64,000 nucleotides of DNA, taken from assembly GCF_002409645.1 (NCBI RefSeq), contig NZ_DHNR01000040.1, positions 18,664-82,663 on the forward strand. Direction: 5' to 3'. Shown here one piece after another: positions 27,617 to 35,697 of this stretch (positions are counted from its first letter, which is position 1; the number at the start of each line of letters is the position of its first letter). This DNA comes from Acetobacter sp. UBA5411. GTDB taxonomy: Bacteria > Pseudomonadota > Alphaproteobacteria > Acetobacterales > Acetobacteraceae. The position numbers were made by a program, and so were the translations under genes. The notes beneath the pieces were generated by a model, which ran no database searches, was not told the origin of the DNA, and saw only the letters and a program-made list of their open reading frames with translations.

Positions 27617-28795
27617 ATGACGGCGGCAGATATTGTGGCCTGCCTGCTTCCTGTCGGGCTGATGGGCGGACTGGCCGGATGGATTCTACGGGGACGCAGC
27701 CTGTCCCGCGTGCTGCCCGGCAGCGTGCGAGCCAGGCGGGAAGAAGTCGGCACATCCTCGGTCTCTCTGGAAGAAGTGCTCGATCTTCTTCCAGAAGCAG
27801 CCGTCCTTCTGGACGGTCATGGCGCGCTTCGTTTCGCCAACATCGAGGCACGCGAAGCCTTTGGCGACACTCTTGGCACGATCATGCGTTATCCGGACGT
27901 GTTTTCAGCCATGCGGTATCTCAATGGCGTCACGGTTCAGGCCAGCGCCGAGTTTGTGCTGACGGTCCCTGTACGCCGGGTCGTGCGGGTTGATCTCCGT
28001 CTGTTACCGGAAGTGCTGGCGACCGGACCGGCCCATATTCTGGCCATTCTGACGGACTGTTCTGAGCGGGACGCCGTTGAGAGGATGCGTTCCGACTTCG
28101 TAGCCTATGCCAGCCACGAGTTGCGCACACCACTGACGGCCCTGATCGGCTTCATCGAGACCCTGCGCGGTCCCGCCGCCGATGACCCGGCCGCCCAGCA
28201 GCAGTTTCTGGCGATCATGGCGGCTCAGGCGCACCGGATGCAGCGCCTGATCGAGCAGCTTCTGGAACTGTCCCGCGCCGAAATGCTGGAACACCGCAAG
28301 CCACGGGGCAGCATGAATGCAAAACAGGTCATCGAGCTTGTCCGTGATGAACTGAGCAGTCTGTGCGCGGCAAAGAATGTGCAGCTAGAGGCAAAAGCGA
28401 CGGATATCCCCGTTCCCGGAGATCAGGAGCAGATTATTCGGGTCCTTGTAAATCTTGTCGAAAATGCTGTGAAATATGCAGGCACTGACGGCCGTCCCGT
28501 CAGGATTTCCGTGTCTGCGGAACAAAAGATCCTTCTGGGACGACCGGGAGTGGCGTTTGTCGTGCAGGACAACGGTGTCGGCATCGCCGAGGAGCACCTT
28601 CCACGTCTGACAGAGCGCTTCTACAGGGTGGAAGGGAGTCGCAGCAACGCGCCCGCCTCCGGCTATGGGCTTGGATTGGCGATTGTCCGGCATATCGTGG
28701 ATCGACATGACGGATGTCTGGAAATCACCAGCCGGATCGGACAGGGCACCCGCTGCGAGGTCTGGCTACCCTGCGAACGCGAAATCCGCGGCTAG
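27617..28795 (+). CDS. phoR: Phosphate regulon sensor histidine kinase PhoR
   Basis: A 392-residue sensor kinase. The first 25 residues include one hydrophobic segment that anchors it to the membrane. A PAS-like domain covers about 55-150. The phospho-acceptor His is in ASHELRTPLTALIGF. The ATPase domain has an N-box NLVENAVKYA, DNGVGIAEEHL, and G-box GYGLGLAIVRHI. It has no periplasmic sensor domain, as expected for PhoR, which reads the Pst complex through PhoU. Partner of the PhoB encoded just upstream. Confidence 0.93.
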   Translation: MTAADIVACLLPVGLMGGLAGWILRGRSLSRVLPGSVRARREEVGTSSVSLEEVLDLLPEAAVLLDGHGALRFANIEAREAFGDTLGTIMRYPDVFSAMRYLNGVTVQASAEFVLTVPVRRVVRVDLRLLPEVLATGPAHILAILTDCSERDAVERMRSDFVAYASHELRTPLTALIGFIETLRGPAADDPAAQQQFLAIMAAQAHRMQRLIEQLLELSRAEMLEHRKPRGSMNAKQVIELVRDELSSLCAAKNVQLEAKATDIPVPGDQEQIIRVLVNLVENAVKYAGTDGRPVRISVSAEQKILLGRPGVAFVVQDNGVGIAEEHLPRLTERFYRVEGSRSNAPASGYGLGLAIVRHIVDRHDGCLEITSRIGQGTRCEVWLPCEREIRG

Positions 28796-28879
28796 GTCCA
28801 TCCACCATTTTCCCAATAGTCAGCCTTCTCGTCCCGGTCCTCTGGCAAAGACGCGGAATCAGTGTCAGTTTTCAGGGGA

Positions 28880-28897
28880 TTGTCATGAAGACATCAT
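28880..28897 (+). promoter_or_regulatory. Candidate Pho box before pstS
   Basis: TTGTCAT-GAAG-ACATCAT matches two half-sites at the correct 11-base period; the first is six of seven to CTGTCAT and the second four of seven. It lies about 85-100 bases before the pstS start, so pstS may have its own PhoB-controlled promoter. Confidence 0.4.
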
Positions 28898-28901
28898 TTT
28901 C

Positions 28902-28920
28902 CCTCACAGGTTCTGTGAGG
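28902..28920 (+). other. Intercistronic hairpin phoR-pstS
   Basis: A perfect stem CCTCACAG-GTT-CTGTGAGG (8 bp, 3-base loop) without a T tract. It lies about 60 bases before the pstS ATG. It could protect the pstS message from 5' decay or weaken read-through from phoR. Confidence 0.5.
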
Positions 28921-28981
28921 TAGAGCGATGCATCGGCGGCCCGGTCCCATCGGCCGCTGCGCTATTTCAATGGAGTTGGGA

Positions 28982-29998
28982 ATGCTCAACAAAACCCGTT
29001 TTCTCACCGCTCTTCTGCTGACGGCGGCACCGGTCATGGCCCACGGAGCGCATGCTGCCGATATCACTGGCGCCGGTTCGAGCTTTGCCGCACCGATCTA
29101 TCAGGCCTGGGGTGACGGTGCGAAGTCGGCGATTGGCGTTTCCCTGAACTATCAGAGCGTTGGTTCCAGCGCTGGCCAGAATCTGGTGACGGCCCGCACA
29201 GTCGACTTCGGCGCTTCCGATGCGCCGATGGCTGACAGCAAGCTGGCGTCTTCCGCTCTTTATCAGTTTCCGACCGTCATCGGCGGCATCGTGCCGATCG
29301 TCAACATTCCGGGGGTTGCATCCAACCAGCTGAAGCTGAACGGCTCCGTGCTGGCCGATATCTATCTCGGCAAGATCTCCAACTGGAATGACCCGAAGAT
29401 CGTAGCACTCAACCCGGGCGTCTCTCTGCCGGACACCGCCATTGCGCCCGTGCACCGCGCAGATGGCTCCGGCACGACCTTCGTGTTCACCTCCTACCTG
29501 ACCAAGATGTCCGCTGACTGGAAAGATCAGGTCGGCGCTGCGACATCCGTTCAGTGGGCTGGTGGTGCAGGTGCGCGTGGCAATGACGGTGTCGGTTCCT
29601 CCGTGCGTGCGACCGAAGGTGGCATCGGCTACGTCGAATATGCCTATGCCCGTCGCAACAGCATCCCGACGGTCCAGTTGCAGGACAAGGATGGCGAGTT
29701 CGTATCGCCTGACCTCGGCAGCTTTTCCGCTGCTGCGGCTTCGGCTGACTGGGATCATGCTTCCCACTTCGCTGTCGATCTGCTGAACGGCGCTGGCAAG
29801 AACGTGTGGCCGATCGTGTCCGCGACATTCGTTCTGGTTCCGACCAATCCGAAGGACGCGGCTCGCGCCGATGCGGTTTACAAGTTCTTCGATCATTCTT
29901 TCCGCACGGGTGATGCAACGGCTCAGAAGCTCGATTACGTTGCTCTGCCTGAGAGCGTGAAGCAGAAAATCGAAGCTGGTTATCCGGGCAAGAAATAA
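28982..29998 (+). CDS. pstS: Phosphate ABC transporter substrate-binding protein PstS
   Basis: The periplasmic phosphate receptor of the Pst importer, about 338 residues. The ATG at 28982 has GGAG upstream and opens a signal peptide (cleavage near AHAAD). The mature N-terminus ITGAGSSFAAPIYQAW is the PstS signature. Further phosphate contacts are in SVGSSAGQ, FGASDAPM and HRADGSGTTFVF. It follows phoR with a 186-base gap and is last in the block, an order different from the common pstS-first layout. Confidence 0.96.
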   Translation: MLNKTRFLTALLLTAAPVMAHGAHAADITGAGSSFAAPIYQAWGDGAKSAIGVSLNYQSVGSSAGQNLVTARTVDFGASDAPMADSKLASSALYQFPTVIGGIVPIVNIPGVASNQLKLNGSVLADIYLGKISNWNDPKIVALNPGVSLPDTAIAPVHRADGSGTTFVFTSYLTKMSADWKDQVGAATSVQWAGGAGARGNDGVGSSVRATEGGIGYVEYAYARRNSIPTVQLQDKDGEFVSPDLGSFSAAAASADWDHASHFAVDLLNGAGKNVWPIVSATFVLVPTNPKDAARADAVYKFFDHSFRTGDATAQKLDYVALPESVKQKIEAGYPGKK

Positions 29999-30317
29999 TA
30001 TTTTGCCTTATCGCTCCGGGCTGAGACCCGGAGCACCTTTGAAAACTGTCAGGCTTTCGCCGACAGGATATGCCCTGCCCTACGGAGAAATGATCCGGTC
30101 ATGAAGTTCGGCAGAGAACGGCATGCACTGTATCCCCTGTAAAAATCAGAATACTTTCTGTCAGTCCGTTCCATCAGGAATACAGACTGAACACATCCCA
30201 CCTGTCGTTTCGGAAGCGTCCCATCACAGATGGAACCTCGGCTTCCGATACTGCGATACCAAGCATGACGAATAACTGATAAAACCATTTCCCAAGGCGA
30301 AAGCAGGGTGAGTGGAC
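29999..30317. other. Intergenic region pstS to DUF763 gene
   Basis: It contains a likely terminator at its left end. The rest must include the promoter of the DUF763 gene. Weak open frames on the minus strand here have no recognisable content. Confidence 0.4.
30013..30034 (+). terminator. Hairpin terminator after pstS
   Basis: The stem GCTCCGGG-CTGAGA-CCCGGAGC (8 bp) lies 14 bases after the pstS stop and is followed by ACCTTTG, a weak T tract. Probably the end of the phosphate operon. Confidence 0.55.
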
Positions 30318-31628
30318 ATGACGCGTCGATCCGGAAGTGCCGATATGCCGCTGCATGGCGGTCGCGTACCGCAATGGCTTGCCGACCGGATGAGCAGTCT
30401 GGGAGCCGTGATCACCCAGGCCATTGTCCATCATTACGGACGCGATGAATTTCTGCGACGTCTGGCCCATCCCTTCTGGTTCCAGTCCTTTGGTGCTGTC
30501 ATGGGCATGGACTGGCATTCGTCAGGCATCACCACCAGTGTGATGGGAGCCCTCAAGCGCGGGCTGGCACCCTTGTCCGATGAACTGGGCCTGCATGTCT
30601 GTGGCGGTCGAGGCCGACATTCCCGCCATACACCGGATGAACTGACTGCTGTAGCGGATATGACCGGACTGGATGGTGCGGCGCTCGCACGTGCGAGCCG
30701 GCTGGTCGCCAAGGTCGACAGTGCTGCGGTTCAGGACGGGTTTAACCTGTATCTACACAGTTTCGTTCTGGCGGATGATGGCCGCTGGGTAGTCGTGCAA
30801 CAGGGTATGAACGGGGAAAGCCGCTATGCCCGCCGCTATCACTGGCTGTCGGAAGGTCTGACGAGCTTCGTTGCCGATCCTCACAGCGCTATCGACGGAA
30901 AACCGCAGGGGAATATCGTCAATCTCGCCGATCGCCGTGCGGACAGGAGTCGTATCGCGCAACTGGACCTGTTGCGTGATCTGGGACCGGACAAGGTGGC
31001 GCGTGAAGTATCCGCACTGAGAGCTGCGAAACAGGCTGCGCCGGCACAGGGGATGTTGCCGCACCTCGTCATGCCGGAGCATCACGATGTGCGCTCTGAT
31101 GACGTGATGATCCGACGACTGCATGGCGCTCTTGCCGCAGCGGCGGATCGGGGACCGGAGGATTTTCAGGATCTGCTGCTAACGCCGGGAGTTGGGGCGA
31201 GAACCGTGGAAACGCTGGCCATGGTGGCGGAGGTTGTGCATGGAACGCCGTGCCGTTTCGCCGATCCGGCACGATTCTCCATGGCGCATGGCGGAAAAGA
31301 TCGTCACCCCTTCCCTGTGCCGACAGAGGTGTATGATCGCACGATTGCCATGCTGAAAGGCGCTGTTGAACAGGCGAGTCTCGGGAACGAGGAACGGCTT
31401 GAGGCTATCCGCAGGCTGGACGTTCAGGCGCGACATCTGGAGCAATGGGTCTCAGGTCCGTCACTGGACGAGCATATTGCGTCTGAAAGAACGCGCTCTC
31501 ATGCGTATGGTGGACGGAGCGTGTTTGGCTGGGAGCCACCACCAAAAGTAAAAGCAGAACGACCGAAAACTGTGACAGCTCCGACTGGGAAAAAACGCAG
31601 GCCACCCCGGTTTGCTCTTACGTCTTGA
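30318..31628 (+). CDS. DUF763 domain protein
   Basis: A 436-residue protein matching DUF763, a family known mostly from archaea and scattered bacteria and without an assigned function. Hallmarks include DMPLHGGRVPQWLADRM near the start, the CGGRGRHSRHTPDEL block at about 95, and LYLHSFVLADDGRWVVVQQGMN near 160. LLTPGVGARTVETLAMVAEVV (about 285-305) has the form of a helix-hairpin-helix DNA-binding motif, followed by the ARFSMAHGGKDRHPFPV block. The last 60 residues are basic and low-complexity. This suggests a nucleic-acid role, but that is inference. The ATG at 30318 follows AGGGTG; GTG 30312 is an alternative. Confidence 0.8.
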   Translation: MTRRSGSADMPLHGGRVPQWLADRMSSLGAVITQAIVHHYGRDEFLRRLAHPFWFQSFGAVMGMDWHSSGITTSVMGALKRGLAPLSDELGLHVCGGRGRHSRHTPDELTAVADMTGLDGAALARASRLVAKVDSAAVQDGFNLYLHSFVLADDGRWVVVQQGMNGESRYARRYHWLSEGLTSFVADPHSAIDGKPQGNIVNLADRRADRSRIAQLDLLRDLGPDKVAREVSALRAAKQAAPAQGMLPHLVMPEHHDVRSDDVMIRRLHGALAAAADRGPEDFQDLLLTPGVGARTVETLAMVAEVVHGTPCRFADPARFSMAHGGKDRHPFPVPTEVYDRTIAMLKGAVEQASLGNEERLEAIRRLDVQARHLEQWVSGPSLDEHIASERTRSHAYGGRSVFGWEPPPKVKAERPKTVTAPTGKKRRPPRFALTS

Positions 31629-31983
31629 GACAGTTCCGTTCCCTGAACCAATCTCGGCAGGTGACTATATGACGCTGTTTGTACTATGACGGAGCGATAG
31701 TTCATCACACAGGTTTTTTACTTACGGAAAACTGTCGCGAACCACGGAAAATCCGTGTCAGATTTTATGAAAAGTAAAAGAGAGTGGCTCAGACTGGCAG
31801 CATAGAGGCTGTTCTGAAGAATCGCAGGATACGTGGATCAGACTGATACGGCATTTATTTCAGCTCGTTCAGTGCATCACCACCATCGTCAGGCCTGACT
31901 GACGGCACGCTGTGAAACCAGTGTTGAAAAGCCTTTCTGCCCGGAAACCCTTTAAGTTTTCCGGGCAGAACACCTGAGTGATA
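31629..31983. other. Convergent intergenic region
   Basis: It lies between the DUF763 gene and rplS. Apart from the rplS-side terminator at 31935-31970 I see no gene or RNA. Confidence 0.45.
31935..31970 (-). terminator. Terminator of the ffh-rplS operon
   Basis: The stem TTCTGCCCGGAAA (31935-31947) pairs perfectly with TTTCCGGGCAGAA (31958-31970), 13 bp with a 10-base loop. On the minus strand a short GGCTTTTC follows. It lies 14 bases past the rplS stop. Confidence 0.7.
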
Positions 31984-32379
31984 TCAGGCGCTGGCTTTTG
32001 CCTTGGCTGCCGGCGTCACGTCACGGGGACGCTCGGCGATACGAGCGGACTTACCGCTACGGCCACGCAGGTAATACAGCTTAGCGCGACGCACCTTACC
32101 GCGACGGACGACCTTGATCTCGGCAAGGGTCGGCGCATAGAGCGGGAACACACGCTCCACACCTTCACCATTGGAAATCTTGCGAACCGTGAAGTTGCTG
32201 TTCAGGCCCTTGTTGGACCGGGCGATGACAACGCCTTCGTAAGCCTGAACGCGCTCGCGCTCGCCTTCCTTGACGCGGACGGACACGCGGACGGTGTCGC
32301 CAGCCTGGAAAACAGGCACTTCACGGATGGCGGTGAGGCGAGCGATTTCGTCGGCCTCGTACTGCTGGATGATGTTCAT
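31984..32379 (-). CDS. rplS: 50S ribosomal protein L19
   Basis: A 131-residue large-subunit protein placed at the 30S-50S interface. The core VPVFQAGDTVRVSVRVKEG, ERVQAYEGVVIAR and VERVFPLYAP blocks are standard. The C-terminus has a 15-residue Ala/Lys-rich extension relative to short forms. Its start overlaps the trmD stop by four bases. It is the last gene of the ffh-rpsP-rimM-trmD-rplS operon, and a strong hairpin follows. Confidence 0.97.
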   Translation of the reverse strand: MNIIQQYEADEIARLTAIREVPVFQAGDTVRVSVRVKEGERERVQAYEGVVIARSNKGLNSNFTVRKISNGEGVERVFPLYAPTLAEIKVVRRGKVRRAKLYYLRGRSGKSARIAERPRDVTPAAKAKASA

Positions 32380-33107
32380 AGGGACTGTCCTTCCTGAACG
32401 GATGGTCTGGAACTACTGTGCGACAGATGGGCTGCCCACAGGTCGGGCCGACGCTCGCGCGTGACCCGCTCGGATTGTTCGCGCCGCCAACGGGCAATCG
32501 CCGCGTGGTTTCCGGACAGAAGGACGTCCGGCACCGTGCGGCCCTGCCATTCGGCGGGGCGGGTATAGTGAGGATATTCAAGAAGACCGTCGGAAAAGCT
32601 TTCCTCGACACCGCTTTCCGCAGAGCCCATGACGCCGGGCAGCAGCCGCACGCAGGCATCCAGCAGCACCAGCGCCGCCGTCTCACCGCCTGAAAGCACG
32701 TAATCCCCGATCGAGATCTGCTCGATGGAGCGTGCTTCCAGAACGCGCTCGTCTACACCTTCGTAACGCCCGCAGAGCAGGGTCACACCCGGCCCCGCCA
32801 CGTAACGACGGATATCAGCCTGGGCCAGCGGACGGCCACGCGGGGTCAGATAGACGCACGGAGCGCCATCCTGCCGCGAGACGGAGTCCAGCGCCGTGTC
32901 CACCACATCCGCGCGCATCACCATGCCCGCACCGCCACCAAAGGGCGTGTCGTCCACGGCGTTGTGACGTCCGAGCCCGAAGGCCCGCAGGTCGCGCACA
33001 TCGCAGTTCCACGTTCCGTTCTCCAGCGCCCGACCGGCCAGAGACTGGCCAAGCGGTCCCGGAAACATCTCGGGGAACAGGGTGAGGATGGTCGCTGTCC
33101 AGCTCAT
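32376..33107 (-). CDS. trmD: tRNA (guanine-N1)-methyltransferase
   Basis: TrmD methylates G37 of tRNAs with a G at position 36. The 243-residue SPOUT-fold protein has ILTLFPEMFPGPLGQSL at its N-terminus. The knot residues are in YLTPRGRPL, LLCGRYEGVDERV and SIGDYVLSGGE. Length is typical. Stop and start codons overlap with neighbours by four bases on both sides (rimM upstream, rplS downstream). Confidence 0.97.
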   Translation of the reverse strand: MSWTATILTLFPEMFPGPLGQSLAGRALENGTWNCDVRDLRAFGLGRHNAVDDTPFGGGAGMVMRADVVDTALDSVSRQDGAPCVYLTPRGRPLAQADIRRYVAGPGVTLLCGRYEGVDERVLEARSIEQISIGDYVLSGGETAALVLLDACVRLLPGVMGSAESGVEESFSDGLLEYPHYTRPAEWQGRTVPDVLLSGNHAAIARWRREQSERVTRERRPDLWAAHLSHSSSRPSVQEGQSL

Positions 33108-33643
33108 GCCGAAGCGCCCTTTGCGACCTTCTCTTTCGGCGCGTGCTCTTCCTCACCGATCACCTCCACCGGGCGCACGACGATCATGCGACGGTTGGGA
33201 AAATCGATTTCGGGCACACAGGCCTTGGAGAAAGGCAGGATAAGGCCGGTATCGAGTTCAAGACTCGTGCCCGCGCCATAATCATGCACCGTGACGACCT
33301 TACCGATCGAAGCCCCGTCTTCCACAGCGTCCAGACCAAGCAGGTCACTGTGATAGAACTCGTCCTCGTCCGGCTCGGGCAGCACGTCGCGGCTGACATA
33401 GAGCTTGCGGTTGACCAGCGCCTGCGCCGCCGTCCGGTCGGCAAGCGGTTTTCCCTGCGCATCGCGCAGTTCCGCCACACCGCCCGAACGCCAGTTCAGC
33501 GTCCAGCGATCACCACGATCGTCCGTCAGCACACCATAGGAGACCAGGGAGTCCTCATCGGCGGCGTAGCTGTGCACATGCACAAGCCCGCGCACACCGT
33601 GCGGCCTCCCTATGACTCCAATCTGGATGCGTTCGTCGGTCAT
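33104..33643 (-). CDS. rimM: 16S rRNA processing protein RimM
   Basis: RimM helps mature the 30S head and binds S19. The 179-residue protein has the N-terminal GVIGRPHGVRGLVHVHSY beta-barrel start and a C-terminal PRC-barrel domain. Conserved segments YHSDLLGLDAVE and LPFSKACVPEIDF are visible. Position and order (between rpsP and trmD) are classic. Overlaps trmD by four bases. Confidence 0.95.
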   Translation of the reverse strand: MTDERIQIGVIGRPHGVRGLVHVHSYAADEDSLVSYGVLTDDRGDRWTLNWRSGGVAELRDAQGKPLADRTAAQALVNRKLYVSRDVLPEPDEDEFYHSDLLGLDAVEDGASIGKVVTVHDYGAGTSLELDTGLILPFSKACVPEIDFPNRRMIVVRPVEVIGEEEHAPKEKVAKGASA

Positions 33644-33673
33644 GGCGAGAAAGCGTCTTCCGGTCTCTCAGCC

Positions 33674-34024
33674 TCAGGCCGCGGCTTCAGCAGCGGCAGC
33701 AGCGGCTTTCGCACGCTCCTGCGCCTTCTTCTTCGGCGCGGACTGCTTCGGCTGCTCGTTCCAGGTCGGCTTCGCGATCAGGCCAGCGTTACCTAGGAAA
33801 CGGGCGACACGGTCGGTCGGCTGAGCGCCCTGCGACAGCCAGTGCGTGATGCGCTCGTTTGTCAGCTTCACGCGATCAGCGTGATCGGACGGCAGCATCG
33901 GGTTGTACGCGCCAACTTTCTCGATGAAGCGGCCATCGCGCGGTGAACGGCTGTCTGCGATCACGATGTGATAGTAAGGACGCTTCTTCGCACCAGCGCG
34001 TGCAAGGCGGATTTTGAGGCTCAT
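33674..34024 (-). CDS. rpsP: 30S ribosomal protein S16
   Basis: A 116-residue small-subunit protein. The N-terminal LKIRLARAGAKKRPYYHIVIAD is diagnostic, followed by PRDGRFIEKVGAYNP. The C-terminal 30 residues form an Ala/Lys-rich tail common in alphaproteobacteria. It lies between ffh (44 bases upstream) and rimM (30 bases downstream). Confidence 0.97.
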   Translation of the reverse strand: MSLKIRLARAGAKKRPYYHIVIADSRSPRDGRFIEKVGAYNPMLPSDHADRVKLTNERITHWLSQGAQPTDRVARFLGNAGLIAKPTWNEQPKQSAPKKKAQERAKAAAAAAEAAA

Positions 34025-34068
34025 TCAACTACTCCGGTAAAGCCAGAAAAAGATAAAAAGGGGACAGG

Positions 34069-35481
34069 TCAGCCGAAGGGAGGCCGGCCACCGGGACCAC
34101 CGGGGAAGCCGCCGGGGCCTCCCGGCATGCCGCCCCCGGACATGAGCGCGGAGGCCTGTCGCATCAGGCCTTTCAGCCCGAGCTTGTTGACCCGCTTCAT
34201 CATGGTGGACATGTCATCGAACTGCTTGAGCAGCTTGTTGACTTCCTGAACTGTGGTTCCAGACCCGGCAGCGATACGCTTCTTACGCGACGCCTTGATG
34301 ATGTCGGGCGTCTTGCGCTCCGCCTTGGTCATGGAGGAAATGATGGCCTGATGCTTCTTGAAGATCGTGGTGTCGAGTTTCTTCTCGTCCACCATGTCCT
34401 TCATCTTGCCCATGCCCGGCAGCATCCCGAGGATGCCCGAAATCGAGCCCATCTTCTGGATCTGCTTGATCTGCGACACATAGTCGTCGAGATCGAACTT
34501 GCCGGCCATCATCTTCTTGGCCAGCCGCTCTCCCTCTTCCTGATCGAGCGTATCAGCAGCTTTCTCGACCAGTCCGGCGATGTCACCGAGGCCGAGGATA
34601 CGGCCCGCGACACGCTCCGGATGGAACTCTTCCAGCGCGTCCAGCTTTTCGCCCGAACCGGTCAGCTTGATCGGCGCGCCGGTGATCGCACGCATGGACA
34701 GCGCGGCACCGCCACGGGCGTCACCATCCATACGGGTCATGACAACGCCGGAAACGCCCACGGCTTCGTTGAACAGCTTGGCCGTGTTGACGGCGTCCTG
34801 ACCCGTCATCGCATCGACAACGAGCAGCGTTTCAGCCGGGTGTGTGACGTCGCGGATCTGACGGACTTCATCCATCAGCGCTTCGTCGATGGACAGACGA
34901 CCCGCCGTATCGAGAATGACGACGTCATAGCCTTCGCGGCGCGCCGTATCCATCGCACGATTGGCGATCTCGACCGGCGTCTGGCCAGCGATGATCGGCA
35001 GCGACGCGACTTTCGCACGCTCGGCCAACTGCTGGAGCTGGAGCTGGGCAGCGGGACGCTGCGTATCGAGCGAGGCCAGCAGCACCTTCTTGCGCTCACG
35101 GGTCGCGAGACGCAGGGCGATTTTGCCAGATGTGGTCGTTTTGCCCGAGCCCTGCAGACCGACCATCAGGATCGGCACAGGCGGGGCTGCGTTCAGGTTC
35201 AGGGGAACAGCGCCCGCGCCACCAAGGGCGTCGATCAGCGCATCATTGACGATCTTGGCGACAGCCTGACCCGGAGAGATGCTTTCCAGCACCTCCGCGC
35301 CGACCGAGCGCTCTTTGACCTTATTGACGAAGTCCTTGACGACCGGAAGCGCGACGTCGGCCTCCAGCATCGCCAGCCGAACCTCGCGCATGGCCTCCGC
35401 AACGTCGGCCTCGGTCAGCGTGCCGCGCTTGCCGAGATCGCCAATAACGCCGGAAAACTTGTCGGACAGAGATTCGAACAA
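34069..35481 (-). CDS. ffh: Signal recognition particle protein Ffh
   Basis: The SRP GTPase that targets membrane proteins with 4.5S RNA and FtsY. The TTG at 35481 is preferred as start: it gives the family-typical xFESLSDKFSGV and has GGGGA about nine bases upstream, whereas GTG 35511 has no binding site. N domain, then G domain with LQGSGKTTTSGKIA, DTAGRLSIDEAL and TRMDGDARGGAALS, then a Met-rich M domain. The C-terminus ends in a Gly/Pro-rich tail (GGGMPGGPGGFPGGPGG). About 470 residues. It heads the ribosomal operon. Confidence 0.95.
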   Translation of the reverse strand: MFESLSDKFSGVIGDLGKRGTLTEADVAEAMREVRLAMLEADVALPVVKDFVNKVKERSVGAEVLESISPGQAVAKIVNDALIDALGGAGAVPLNLNAAPPVPILMVGLQGSGKTTTSGKIALRLATRERKKVLLASLDTQRPAAQLQLQQLAERAKVASLPIIAGQTPVEIANRAMDTARREGYDVVILDTAGRLSIDEALMDEVRQIRDVTHPAETLLVVDAMTGQDAVNTAKLFNEAVGVSGVVMTRMDGDARGGAALSMRAITGAPIKLTGSGEKLDALEEFHPERVAGRILGLGDIAGLVEKAADTLDQEEGERLAKKMMAGKFDLDDYVSQIKQIQKMGSISGILGMLPGMGKMKDMVDEKKLDTTIFKKHQAIISSMTKAERKTPDIIKASRKKRIAAGSGTTVQEVNKLLKQFDDMSTMMKRVNKLGLKGLMRQASALMSGGGMPGGPGGFPGGPGGRPPFG

Positions 35482-35619
35482 GAACCGTTTCCCCAAAAGA
35501 ATACGCGCCACTGCGCGAATACTCGCGGGGTGGCGTGACTTATGTGTGGATCATGCTCCTACGCTCCACAGCGGCAGGAGTCAAACGGAAAGACCCAATT
35601 CCCGGACGCCGGATCACAT

Positions 35620-35657
35620 AAAAAAAAACACCGCTGCCCGTCAGTTGGGCAGCGGTG
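35620..35657 (-). terminator. Strong Rho-independent terminator after second Hint gene
   Basis: CACCGCTGCCC (35629-35639) pairs perfectly with GGGCAGCGGTG (35647-35657), 11 bp with a 7-base loop. On the minus strand it is followed by nine U (A-run 35620-35628). It lies about 40 bases past the stop of the Hint gene and insulates ffh. Confidence 0.88.
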
Positions 35658-35697
35658 CTATGGAATACCACTTTAACACTGTTACGCAGCTTGAAGC

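Noticed and set aside
34351..35538. A long plus-strand frame over ffh
   Set aside because: Antisense to ffh, with no recognisable domain.
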